A stretch of DNA of 64,000 nt, from NCBI GenBank assembly GCA_023374045.1, contig CM041783.1:123753503-123817502 (forward strand), given 5' to 3'. The notes beneath the pieces were generated by a model. The model ran no database searches. It was given only the letters and a program-made list of their open reading frames with translations, and had not been told where the DNA came from. A program made the translations under genes and the position numbers. Below, one piece after another: positions 22,626 through 34,250 of this stretch; positions within the stretch are counted from its first letter, which is position 1; the number at the start of each line of letters is the position of its first letter. The DNA is from Limonium bicolor. Taxonomy: Eukaryota; Streptophyta; Magnoliopsida; Caryophyllales; Plumbaginaceae.

Positions 22626-24043
22626 ACATGGTTTAAGGTTATGAAATGTATGTGATGATGGGGATTGGTAGGTAATGATGTTATAAGGATGGTAAGGACA
22701 TGTTAGGGAGTTTTATGACACTAAGTGGGTAAAAGTTGTATTAAAATGTGAGAGTAAAACAAGTTAAAAATGTTAAGTTATTAACAAGTTAACGGGGAAA
22801 GTAAGCGTTAGACATTAAACAAACAAACCCCAATGTTAATGAAAACACATGTGATGTTAACAGGTTCGAGAATTGCTCGAGGAACATAAATGGACAGGAT
22901 AAGTGGACTCCGGTGACAGGTATGGTTTTCTTGCAACCTGTGTCCTAACGGATTACACCGGCTTGTATGCCAATGTGTTTTTCTGTATGTTTGCCACGTT
23001 ATGATATAAACCATGAAACGAGTTTACAGTCATTATTGTTATTGTATGTTTACGTGCCGATACCGGTAACCTCTAATGCGCTTGAAGGGCTAGTTAACCA
23101 CTATTAGGTAAACGTAAGAGAACGGTATCCGGTAATAACGTTTCCGACCTAAGGAACGTTCTAACCACGGCTATGCGTGAGTTGGATATGTAATGTTTGT
23201 GCGTGGTGTTTGTATGTGAAGGTATGACTCTCTTTCCCTTGTGTATGTCTGACTAGACTTAACTCAATGTTTGTGATTGTTTAATAAAGTTCAAAGATGA
23301 ACTTCTAATAAGTGCTAACGGGGGGAATGAGGAGTCCGGTCTGTTCCGGCCACGCGTGTGAGTATGGGGGTCGTTGTCATATCAGGTTCGATCCTCTCTG
23401 TATGTTATGGTTGTTTTCCAATTTGGTTCCCAACCTTCCCTTTAGCTTAACCAAGGCTATTACTGACTCACGTCGGGCCACAGGGGCATACTATTGTTAT
23501 GTTTGTTTCGGTGTGCTTGGATCACTATATCCGAGACACCTTGTGTTAAGTTAACCGTTCATTTAACGAAACGGTAACGAGTTATGTAACGAGCTTATCA
23601 TGAGACTGGCAACAATCTCTAGGCTCACCAGTATGTTGGTGATGTTTGGGTCGGTTCCTAAGAGAATCATTCCCGTTGTGTTATGTGTTTGTTGTGATGC
23701 AATATTTATTGCGGTGTTATGTTGTGCACATGGAAACGTGCAAAGTGTTGTTAAGTGTTGTTACGTAGTGTATGTTAATGTTGTAAAATGTGAAGTGTGT
23801 GGATCATGGAAATGATTCCAAGTTTGTGATAAGAGGCATTTGAGGATAACCCGATTTAAGGGTATGTGTCGTCTATTAAGGAAGTAGCTCCGTTGGAGGA
23901 GAAACACTCTAGGGATGATGAATACCATGGGTGACTTGTTAAGTAGGATGTATTATCCGATTGTTGAGCCCATTGAGGCGAAATGTTAATGTTGTATGTT
24001 TATTGTACATGCATGATTTAAATATAATCAACTGCATGCTAAG

Positions 24044-24124
24044 ACGACAATTAGTTGTGCGTGGCCCGGTAGCATGTGGGCTGCGGGATTACCATACCAG
24101 CAAAGGTGCTGAGCCCCTTGGGGC
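24044..24124 (+). other. Conserved four-hairpin cassette
   Basis: Four small hairpins in a row: ACAA-ttag-TTGT, GCCC..GGGC, CAGCA..TGCTG and GCCCC-tt-GGGGC (24113-24124). The same order recurs at 33304, 42193, 43129, 51740, 53492 and 61641, with paired changes. Confidence 0.6.
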
Positions 24125-24392
24125 CACCCCTTTCTCTTCTTTTCCTATTTCAGGTACGAAGTGCTGGAAGCCGTTCGAGAGTAGGACGGGTAGTCATTGT
24201 ACATGGGTAAACTTTTAAGTGTATGTATACAGTAGGTGTAGTAAGACCGATGTTGTTGTCGGCACCAGTTTAAATACTCGGTATAGTTGATAAGGTGTAT
24301 GTTGTGTTGTTGTTAATGGAAAGGGATACTGATGTATAGTTGCTCGGGAATTTAGCCCATCAGACCGGTACATTGTGTATGTATTAGCCTTG

Positions 24393-24465
24393 TTAGCCAC
24401 GTGGGTGGCTAACGGCGTGTAACACCAACAAGTTAAGTAATGTAATGAGGATGTTCTTCCGCTGC
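24393..24465 (+). other. LTR-end hairpin and TTCCGCTGC box
   Basis: 8-bp stem TTAGCCAC/GTGGCTAA around a GTGG loop, then CGGC, 'gtgtaacacc' and TTCCGCTGC at 24457-24465, 40 bp before the LTR end. Confidence 0.65.
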
Positions 24466-24510
24466 AGTTTGTTGTAAGTATGTTAATGTTGGATGGGGTG
24501 TTACAAAAAG

Positions 24511-24538
24511 TGGTATCAGAGCGAAGTATCGCTCTGAT
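24511..24538 (+). other. Primer-binding site inside a 10-bp hairpin
   Basis: TGGTATCAGAGC is the tRNA-Met primer-binding site. Its 3' part forms a perfect stem ATCAGAGCGA / TCGCTCTGAT around loop AGTA (24515-24538). The matching copies at 53968-53995 and 62038-62064 keep the pairing with changed bases. Confidence 0.8.
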
Positions 24539-25289
24539 GACTGAATTACCGAGCTTAGGAAGTACCGAGTTAGGATTTAGTACTTTGGGTTAAGGGTTGA
24601 GTGATAGCGTGAGAGATACGCTAGTTAGGAACTACCAGTGGCTACTGGAAACCTACAATATCCTTCCCACCCTCCACATCCCTGTATATAACTTGGGGAA
24701 ACAACGCCAGGGAGATGGAAGTCCTCTCTTACTCGGGGATACCCGATCTGGCTGTTATTAAATACCCTTAGGGTACGGTGAACCTGTCATACGGTAGATC
24801 CCGAAAACTGGGAATCCCGGAGACGGTCTCCATCTGAATAATGTTAACCGCATTTCATAGCAATGAATGAAGGATCTTGTGTATTGGAGAATAGAATTTC
24901 CGGCAACCTGGGTCGACATGCAGAGCAGTCGAGAATAACCAGCTTGCAACGCACCTACCGTGCAACGGGCAAGAAATGGATTAATAACACCCGAGACAAG
25001 TGTCTACGGAACCACAGTTGAAATAAAACACCAACGGTATACCAACCGTCAAGGACTACAACGTAGTGCCCAACAAGAGACAAGTCTCAGTAACCACGAC
25101 AAGTGCGTGGAACGGGCTATAAGAGAATACAAAAAAAAAGGGGTCTCCCAGAAAGGGGAAACACCCTAGTTGATGACAGTCATATGAAGACAGTAAGATC
25201 AGTGAGGGCCAACAAGGCCACTGATGACAATATGGGTAAAAACAATACCACAACCGGTATGTGTTAAACTGATAGCCAGTTAGCATGGC

Positions 25290-25309
25290 GCACTTGCCAT
25301 AGCAAGTGC
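25290..25309 (+). other. Conserved internal hairpin
   Basis: Perfect 8-bp stem GCACTTGC/GCAAGTGC with loop CATA. Conserved at 54903-54920 (loop CATG, 7 bp) and 62984-63003 (loop AATA, 8 bp). Confidence 0.65.
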
Positions 25310-25476
25310 TGCTATAACAGGGCTATTCGGGAAAATTTATAACCACTACGAAGTACTTAGTAAAGTACCATAAAGTTAAACGAGACCACTATGACCATGG
25401 AAGGGCTTAATAGCCTAACCTCTGTGATTGTAAGTACACCAGTCAGCAAGAAGCTAGACTTGGTTAAGGTAAGAAG

Positions 25477-25585
25477 ATGTTGTGAAACATTCTTTCAACC
25501 CAGATTTTCACAAACCCTTTTCTTTTCAAACCAGATTTTCTTTCAAACCAACACTTCTTTCCAACCTTCTTTAAAACCAAACCAG
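25477..25585 (+). repeat. Pyrimidine-rich degenerate repeat
   Basis: Repeated 'tttctttcaaacca' / 'ttcttttcaaacc' strings. A longer homologous block is at 55128-55285 in the second element. Confidence 0.6.
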
Positions 25586-27817
25586 TAAAACCAAGAGCAG
25601 TTGATAAGATACAGCAATGGATAAACTTTCCCTCGATTAAGTTCGGGAAGCAGGGAATGAATATTGTCACGGGACAATATAAGGGAGTTGACAACAGAAT
25701 ACTTCACCTAGGCGTGTGACGGACACTACAAGTGTACCAACTGTGTTGTGGGACGACCGCACTCCGATAGGAGCATGTGGGCCTGACAGACCTACTTATG
25801 GGTTAGTTGGGTAAGTAGCAATGTATCAAAAAGATACCCCATATATGTATACGAGTAGAGTCCGAAACACGGGAAGTAGTCGACTCCGTCTACGGTCAGC
25901 AGTATAAATCAAACGAGAGCTAAGGATTACAAGGAATAGTCGAAGTTAAGGAATTCAGTTAAGTTAGCAAGACTAAAAGGATTAATGAACTCCTTTCAAG
26001 GAAATGTTTAAGAGTTAGGAAGTGCGATGGGCAAACTGTTATAAAGACCACATATGTCTTAAGGATCCTTAGGGATAAACATTAGCTGGAACGGTGACCC
26101 AGCCTGTACATGGCAAGCAGATGCCTAATGTGGACACATTAATGTGCAATGAACGGATAAATTCCCAGAATAAGTACCTACACTACCAGTAAATGTTAAT
26201 CTTCACAGAAGAAGATAATAACCAGTAAAGAACGCGAAAGGCGTAACTAACGGAATGTAAATGATAACTTAGCAACACCCAGGAACAATCCTTGAGGGGT
26301 GTTTGCATCAACAATTGTTGAATGAAATGCATGACAGAAGCATAAGGGTTGAAACTAACACCCAGTTTAGACATAAGTGGTCAGGAGACGGACTGACAAT
26401 CCTAAGGGGCATCCCATGAAAGGAAACGTGATGCAACGACCATGTGATACTGTACAGAGAAGTACATGTGTGTGGACAGCCTATAATGAGCCCAGCTCAA
26501 GGCAAATAAGGCTTATAATCCAAAAGCAGGATATATCATATGAATTCGATTGATGGTAGAAGTTTAGGTTGTATAAGTGAATAGAGTGGTAAACGAACCA
26601 CTGCATTAAGAGTGGGGATACCTCTCGATATCCTGAAACCGCAGGAGCAGTAGTTATGTGAATCAAGTTCAAGAAATATGTTAAGGATGGACGATGTTAT
26701 TAATGAAAGAGAAATTAGCTTAGTAGTACGTGTGTATAAAGTGAAACACCGAGCTGAATAATACCGGCTTGTGACTCGAATGATCGATGCTCAAGGAGCA
26801 TTCAGTGGTCATCCAAATGAGGGGTGAACCATAATATGAATAATGTAAATTTATGTGTGGAAGTTGAGGTGACAGCAGATACGACATAAGCGGATGATAT
26901 ACAATAAGTAAGAGCACGGTGCGCACCAAGCGACCGTTGTATAAATGTTGTTAAACGAAAACGTAAAAGATAAGATCAGTTATGAGTTAAACTCAGTGTG
27001 AATTCCATGGCGAATCGCATAAGGGATTTACTGTCAAGAGTTTACGCCTCTGCACTCTGTATGACTGAGTGTTTTGGTATTGCACTTGCGCAGTAATGAT
27101 CGAATGAGATAGCTAGGAATTGGAAACATGTTGATTGTGGACAAATAATGTTATAAAGGCCGATGCATAGGAAATGCAAGGCCACATCAATAAAAAGTAC
27201 TTGTACAAAACCAAACGTGGAAATATGATTAACCGTAAGTGACTACAGTAGCACTAACTACCAAATATCGGTATGGAATATACCCCAAATATTGGAAATA
27301 ACTGAGAGAGCACTACACACTAGGTAGTAGCTCAATCTCAACCGACAATAAGCCGCAAGGGAACAAGTCGGTCATTGTGAAATACATAGTGGTATACACA
27401 GTAAATTGTTATGAAAATTGTGAAACTCACCGAATCCGCTCAGGGTAAAAGATACCGTGCGTCGGTTGAGAAACCATTGTTACCAAGATGAAGGTGACAA
27501 TTGGGGATGTACAATAACAAAAGGGAGTAATTAAGCTCTACAGTTATTAAAGTTTCGCAGCAGAAACTAGTGAACCAGTGATTCAAATGTACAACGTAAA
27601 TAATGAACATGAGTGAATGGCTAATTATTAACGCCTAAAAGCCTCACAGGCCAGGACCGAAACCGGTTATGAGTTATAACTCCAATGCGAATTCTTGGTT
27701 TACGGACTAAACCGCCAATATGGTTGAGATCCTCTAATCAGAATCCGTTGTGTAATAGACCGCGTGGAAGTTAAAACACTTCACGACGGCAGAGCATTTA
27801 AGCAATGTTTAGTGATT

Positions 27818-27853
27818 GATTACGTGGGCGTAATCCCTTTTAAGGGGGGTAGA
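27818..27853 (+). other. Internal hairpin plus purine tract
   Basis: GATTAC-gtgggc-GTAATC followed by CCTTTT and AAGGGGGGTAGA. This copies the layout of the terminal module at 29163-29198 but lies 1.35 kb upstream. Confidence 0.65.
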
Positions 27854-28839
27854 GCGCAAAACCACTTGGTGTATATTACCGTACAAGTGTACGTAGTGTA
27901 TGTGACTCGTATTGTGCATAGCACAAAATTATTGTTTGTTTTGATGATTGGTGTGTGTGTTACGTAAACATACACATTCATTCATGGTTTAATTGTGGTA
28001 ATTGCGCACAGAGGATGCGAATACCATTGTGATAAGTGTGTGTGTTTGTTAACAATTGTGTGTGATTGTACAAGTGTGGGGAGTAGAGAAACTCCCGGGG
28101 GAATAAGAGCCCCGACAGTGTATAAATGTAAAATCAGGTGTGTTGTATTTTGATAAAATATATGTATATATATATATGTATACTTGTTAGGGATGCATGA
28201 AAGGGCATGATACCGACATAGAACCTAGTGAAAATAAGATTCCCTAGGCAATGTGATTAAAGTGAATGGGGGTAACTGATAGACGGAGTTCTATCCTTTG
28301 GAGATGTTGTGATCATGACTAGAATGATTCGAAAGATAGAAAATTGGAAATGAGTGATTTAATTGATGCTTGAAAATGAAGTGGGAGGTGGAACTTGATT
28401 TGCATGTGATCAAGGGAAGCCGAACACAAATTGGGGTGGAAGGATAGTTCAACACTGATGCTGATCACATCAGGGTTGGATGACTCTTGAAACTCCCTAT
28501 AAGTGGTCACAAATAACCACGCTAAGAAATGAAGCAAAGAGCTTAAGTTGGACTTGGAGTTGTGTGTGTTTTCAAAAGGATTTTAAATTGGTATTTATAA
28601 AACGTTGATGGATACTTTACGTAATTAAAGTTCTCTTACTTAACCTCACAAGGAAATTTTAAACTTATGTGATATTTTAATCTCCTAAAGGCACGGGGAC
28701 GGAAGGTGTCCATCGCGACCGTGTTCTACGGGATCACAGTGTATATCAAGGATATTTTTGATTGCTATACATGCTCTGACATGTTGTGTGGTATGTGTAA
28801 CGAATGTTGTTTTGACGTGGATTTCCTAAAGTGTATACT

Positions 28840-29090
28840 ATCAAGGCCTATGAGTCTAAATGTGTGGTGTTACGTAGACCTATGTGTCTAAGGACTGTTA
28901 TGTTATGGGGACCTATGTGTCCAAATGTTGTGATGTTACCCAAGACCAGTGAGTCCAAGGGGTTGTTATGTATGTGTAAATGTTGTTAAGATACCCGGAC
29001 CATAGAGTCCGAGGTTATCATTTGGATATGTTATGTTATGTGTGGATGTGAATGTGTTGCCCGGACCATCAAGTCCGAGGTTGTGATGTA
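28840..29090 (+). repeat. Tandem ~50-60 bp block with small hairpins
   Basis: Five or six units contain 'GACC(t/a)...GTC(c/t)'. Stems change together: AGAC..GTCT in one unit, GGAC..GTCC in others. Spacers are rich in 'tgttatg'. Confidence 0.6.
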
Positions 29091-29162
29091 AAGTGTGTTT
29101 GGTTAAGGAAGTTTATTTCCAAGTGATTACTGTGTTCTAATCTAATGATGTGTGAAAAGTGT

Positions 29163-29198
29163 GAACTTCGAGGACGAAGTTCTTTTAAGGGGGGTAGA
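29163..29198 (+). other. Terminal hairpin and polypurine tract
   Basis: GAACTTC-gaggac-GAAGTTC, then TTTT and AAGGGGGGTAGA immediately before the 3' LTR. This arrangement is familiar from plant chromoviruses and supports a chromovirus origin. Confidence 0.85.
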
Positions 29199-29199
29199 T

Positions 29200-32100
29200 T
29201 GAAATACCCCAAACCTTGATATGTGGTTTAAATATCAAATTATGTTATATAAAGGCTAAAAAGTGCCTTAGAAACATCAGTGAACAATTTAAACATAGTA
29301 AAGTGCAATAAAGCACTAAGACACAGTTTGAGCAAAAACATGCTCTAAGCTATGAGTGAACTTGGTTAGGACCCAAAGAGCCTACCAAGACTTGATAACA
29401 TTTAATTATGATTTAATAAGGCTAAATAAGTCCTTAGGAAACTTTGGCAGACAATGAAACCAAACAAAACACAAGGTAATACCTTAAAGTCAATAAGAGC
29501 AAAAATGTGCTCTAAGCTTGGGATAAATTTGTATAAGACCTAATGGTCATACTTATATCTTATAAATATGTTAATGAACATATTAAATCAATTACCAAAG
29601 AAAACCAAGCTTGAAAACAAGTTAAAACGCAAAATGTGCTTTAAGAAGTCTTAAAGCACGTTTTTGAAAAATTGTCTTGTAAATGAGTTTTGAATGGCTA
29701 AATGTCCATCATTACTCTCTAACTAACATGTGTACTATATAGTATCACATTTGGGTGGCCATATTAGTGGGAAATCAAAAATTTCACTTCTATGTGCCTT
29801 GTTATTGGTGAATAGTGATTTTTATAACTAGTTTGTAACATATAATGTTATAAGTGATTAAGTTGGTCAACAAAGACCAAAACACCCTCCTAGGCATAAT
29901 GGTGGCCGGTTTTTGTAGTGAGGAGTCACCAAGTATGTTAACTTGTTAAGTAAATAAATGTGACTCATAGTTACTATTTGCTTTAAGGCTTAAATATCTT
30001 CAAAAAGTAAGTTCTATCTCATTCCTCATTTCCCTTCCTTTCTTCATTCACACGGTTGCTCTCTCCCTCCCTTCTTGCTCTCTCTCACGGTTTGGCTAGC
30101 ACACCAACACCACCATTGAAACCAATCTTTGAGCTCTTGTTAAATCTAGCTCACTTAACCAAATCAAAAACAAACACCACCATTCTCTTAGTTAAGCCAA
30201 GCTCTACAATCTTGTCTCTTCAAATCTTCAAGAACTCAATTTTGGTGCCATGAAGATTCACCATTGAAGGAGCTTGAGCTCATCTTTTCACATGTTCTTG
30301 TTCTCCTTTGCTTCAAGGTAAGGAAACTCAAAGAAAATCCATGTTTCCTCCATGTTTTGTTGTTATCCGAAAATTCACCATTAATGGAGCTCTTATATTG
30401 CCTTGTTCTAGCTTCATTTGAATCTTCCAAGGGCTAGGAGGAGTCCTCTCTTGATACTTGTTCAAGTTCTCTTCCAATTCCAAGGTAAAACAATTACCTT
30501 AATGTGTTAAAACAATATGTGTAACTAGGGTTTACAATGAGATGAAGCATAATGCTTGAATACTCATTATGTTGTTTGTATAATGTTTAGAAGTTGACAA
30601 ACAACCAAACACCCCACCGGTTTACAAGGAACCAAGAAAGAATTTGTGAGGAAAAAGAGGTAAACAAACTATCTCAATGTAGTTTAAATGCCTTAGGAAC
30701 ATGAGCTTGATTTGCTTGATAAAATACCTAAGGAGCCAATGGTGAGTGACCTAGTAAAGTGTTCTCAAGGAGACTAGTAAAAGAACATATGTATTGGTGT
30801 ATGTATTTGCAGGTCAAAGGCATTATTTATGTGGGAAATTCAGTGTTTATGGTTTATGCAATTTAAGGGCCTAAGAGCCATGTTATTTAAGGGCCTAAGT
30901 GCCAAGCAATTTGAGTTATGCACTATATTGTGATGTAGTGCTTAATGTGTGAAGTTTGTGTATAAAAATGTGTTTGACGGATTTTAGGTGTTTTGAATGA
31001 AATAAGGTAAAAACCTAAGTGTTTGGATGTGAGTGTATACAAGAGAAGCTATGGCCAAATTTGGGAAATGTGTAAGAAGTTCTAAGTGTTTAATGGGAGT
31101 TTTGGTGAACTAGGAAGTGTTAAAGGTGAATGAATGTTACTTGAGAAGAAAACATGTGTAAAGGTGATTTAGAGTGATGCAAGGATTTAGGTGTTATCTT
31201 GGAAGTTCTAGGAATTCAATGTGTGTTTGAGGATGTATTTAAGTCTTGGAGGAAGTTGTTTAAGGTTTAGGTAATGTTGATATTCAAGGAACAAGTGATG
31301 TTTAGGTATGATGTGGAAAGGAGATTTAGTTAGTAAGAAAATGATGCTTAAGAGATGATGTTAAGATGAGGAGAAAGTGTTTTGGGATAGTAGTTATAAT
31401 AGGTGAGAAGCACCATTTAGGAACCTAGTACAAATGTTGAAAGTGTTAAGGAATTTTACAAGGAAATAAGTAAAGGCTTAAGGAGTTAGAAAATGAGTTT
31501 CATGGATGTTGTATGTGGATGTAAGGTTACCAAATGATGTTAGAACACATTAAGAGGCCTTAGGAGAAGTTTGGTGAAGATTGGCAAAGTTTTGGTAAGT
31601 TTAGAAGGCGACCGACCCAGGGGCCGACCCAGTTTGTGGGTCGGTCGAGCCTCTGTAAAATGTTGGGAAAATGTTCGGTGATGGTCCGACCCAAAAAGGG
31701 TGGGTCGGACATGGGTCGGTCGGTCAAGTTTCAAAGGTGGAAAAATGTTCGCACATGGACCGACCCAGAATGGTGGGTCGGACGTGGGTCGGACGGGCAT
31801 GTCTGTAAGGAAGTAAAAGGGGTCCTGTAATGGACCGACCCAGCTGTGGGTCGGTCGGTGGGTCGGTCGGACCAAAAACATGGTTTAAGGTTATGAAATG
31901 ATATGTGATGATGGGGATTGGTAGGTAATGATGTTATAAGGATGTAAGGACATGTTAGGGAGTTTATGACACTAAGTGGGTTAAAAGTTGTATTAAAATG
32001 TGAGAGTAAAACAAGTTAAAAATGTTAAGTTATGTAATAAGTTAACGGGGAAAAAGTTATAAGCATTGACTTTAAAAAACAATTACCCCAATGTTAATGA

Positions 32101-33761
32101 AAACACATGTGATGTTAACAGTTGTTCGAGAATTGCTCGAGGAACATAAATGGACAGGATAAGTGGACTCCGGTGACAGGTATGGTTTTCTTGCAACCTG
32201 TGTCCTACCGGATTACACCGGCTTGTATGCCAATGTGTTTTTCTGTATGTTTGCCACGTTATGATATAAACCATGAAACGAGTTTACAGTCATTATTGTT
32301 ATTGTATGTTTACGTGCCGATACCGGTAACCTCTAATGCGCTTGAAGGGCTAGTTAACCACTATTAGGTAAACGTAAGAGAACGGTATCCGGTAATAACG
32401 TTTCCGACCTAAGGAACGTTCTAACCACGGCTATGCGTGAGTTGGATATGTAATGTTTGTGCGTGGTGTTTGTATGTGAAGGTATGACTCTCTTTTCCCT
32501 TGTGTATGTCTGACTAGACTTAACTCAATGTTTGTGATTGTTTAATAAAGTTCAAAGATGAACTTCTAATAAGTGCTAACGGGGGGAATGAGGAGTCCGG
32601 TCTGTTCCGGCCACGCGTGTGAGTATGGGGGTCGTTGTCATATCAGGTTCGATCCTCTCTGTATGTTATGGTTGTTTTCCAATTTGGTTCCCAACCTTCC
32701 CTTTAGCTTAACCAAGGCTATTACTGACTCACGTCGGGCCACAGGGGCATACTATTGTTATGTTTGTTTCGGTGTGCTTGGATCACTATATCCGAGACAC
32801 CTTGTGTTAAGTTAACCGTTCATTTAACGAGACGGTAACGAGTTATGTAACGAGCTTATCATGAGACTGGCAACAATCTCTAGGCTCACCAGTATGTTGG
32901 TGATGTTTGGGTCGGTTTCCTAAAGAACATTCCCGTTGTGTTATGTGTTTGTTGTGATGCAATATTTATTGCGGTGTTATGTTGTGCACATGGAAACGTG
33001 CAAAGTGTTGTTAAGTGTTGTTACGTAGTGTATGTTAATGTTGTAAAATGTGAAGTGTGTGGATCATGGAAATGATTCCAAGTTTGTGATAAGAGGCATT
33101 TGGATAACCCGATTTAAGGGTATGTGTCGTCTATTAAGGAAGTAGCTCCGTTGGAGGAGAAACACTCTAGGGATGATGAATACCATGGGTGACTTGTTAA
33201 GTAGGATGTATTATCCGATTGTTGAGCCCATTGAGGCGAAATGTTAAGTGTTGTATGTTTATTGTCACATGCATGATTTAAATATAATCAACTGCATGCT
33301 AAGACGACAATTAGTTGTGCGTGGCCCGGTAGCATGTGGGCTGCGGGATTACCATACCAGCAAAGGTGCTGAGCCCCTTGGGGCCACCCCTTTCTCTTCT
33401 TTTCCTATTTCAGGTACGAAGTGCTGGAAGCCGTTCGAGAGTAGGACGGGTAGTCATTGTACATGGGTAAACTTTTATGTATGTATACAGTAGGTGTAGT
33501 AAGACCGATGTTTGTCGGCACCAGTTTACAAATACTCGGTATAGTTGATAAGGTGTATGTTGTTTGTTGTTAATGGAAAGTGATACTATGTATAGTTGCT
33601 CGGGAATTTAGCCCATCAGACCGGTACATTGTGTATGTATTAGCCTTGTTAGCCACGTGGGTGGCTAACGGCGTGTAACACCAACAAGTTAAGTAATGTA
33701 ATGAGGTTGTTCTTCCGCTGCAGTTTGTTGTAAGTATGTTAATGTTGGATGGGGTGTTACA
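29200..33761 (+). mobile_element. 3' LTR (4.56 kb) of the LARD-like element
   Basis: Same order of parts as 19963-24505, including the palindromic array (31605-31875), cassette (33304-33384), end hairpin (33649-33668) and TTCCGCTGC (33713-33721). The small-indel differences suggest a fairly recent insertion. The five bases after the end (ACAGA) do not match those before the 5' LTR (GTCAG). Confidence 0.93.
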
Positions 33762-33762
33762 A

Positions 33763-34250
33763 CAGAAGACGGTGAGCTCTTCTCGAAAGGACTGGTCCAT
33801 TAAATTGGATGATGCGCTCTGGCATACCGTACCGCCTTCAAACACCTTTTAAGCGTGTCGCCCTACAAACTAGTTTTTGGAAGGCATGCCACTTGCCAGT
33901 GGAATTAGAGCATAAATCTTATTGGGCTCTAAAGGTGTTAAACTTTGATCTACAACAAGCCGGTGAAAAAAGGAAGTTCCAATTGACTGAGCTGGAAGAA
34001 CTTAGGAACGACTCTTATGAGAATGCAATGATTTATAAGGAGAAGACCAAGCGTTGGCATGATAAGATGATTGCCAAGCGAGAATTCAAAGCAGGAGATC
34101 AGGTCCTTCTTATAACTCCAGACTTAAGTTCTTCCCAGGTAAGTTAAAATCTTTCTGGTCTAGACCATTTACTAATATCTACCTCTCCTTATGGAGCTGT
34201 CGAATTGGACAATAAAGGAGGACATTTAAAGTAATGCGCTCGAATAAAAT
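33763..34250 (+). pseudogene. Athila-lineage Ty3/gypsy integrase C-terminal remnant
   Basis: The translated pieces match the end of Athila pol: [11 protein letters not shown], then [46 protein letters not shown] and [11 protein letters not shown], then in another frame [12 protein letters not shown] and GAVEL. In life this enzyme inserts the element's DNA into the genome; these residues are the late core and C-terminal domain. At least two frameshifts break it (near 33823 and 34115), and everything upstream is missing because the giant LTR ends at 33761. Confidence 0.85.

Larger units (their letters stand above)
19963..24505 (+). mobile_element. 5' LTR (4.54 kb) of a LARD-like non-autonomous element
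   Basis: It starts TGAAATACCCC and ends GGATGGGGTGTTACA, then AAAAG and a tRNA-Met primer-binding site. It is nearly identical along its length to 29200-33761, differing by small indels. In order it holds a U3 hairpin (20393-20426), donor-like sites (GT at 21080, 21247, 21422), an acceptor-like TTTGCAG (ends 21573), a palindromic array (22365-22625), a four-hairpin cassette (24044-24124), an end hairpin (24393-24412) and TTCCGCTGC (24457-24465). No protein is encoded; frames inside the array are by-products of the palindromes. Confidence 0.93.
24506..29199 (+). mobile_element. Internal region of the LARD-like element, no gag or pol seen
   Basis: 4.7 kb between two matching LTRs with only short frames in all six phases. 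I recognise no gag, protease, RT, RNase H or integrase. The first ~0.8 kb aligns with 53963-54950 and 62033-63010, so it is a conserved family leader. It has a primer-binding site at 24511, a hairpin at 25290, a pyrimidine-rich repeat block (25477-25585), a first hairpin-plus-purine tract (27818-27853), a tandem block (28840-29090) and the terminal hairpin and tract (29163-29198). By analogy with LARD elements it would need proteins from an autonomous relative. Confidence 0.85.

Noticed and set aside
24515..24538. Possible tRNA gene at the TGGTATCAGAGC sites
   Set aside because: Only 12-13 nt match the tRNA-Met 3' end in complementary form and there is no cloverleaf; these are primer-binding sites.
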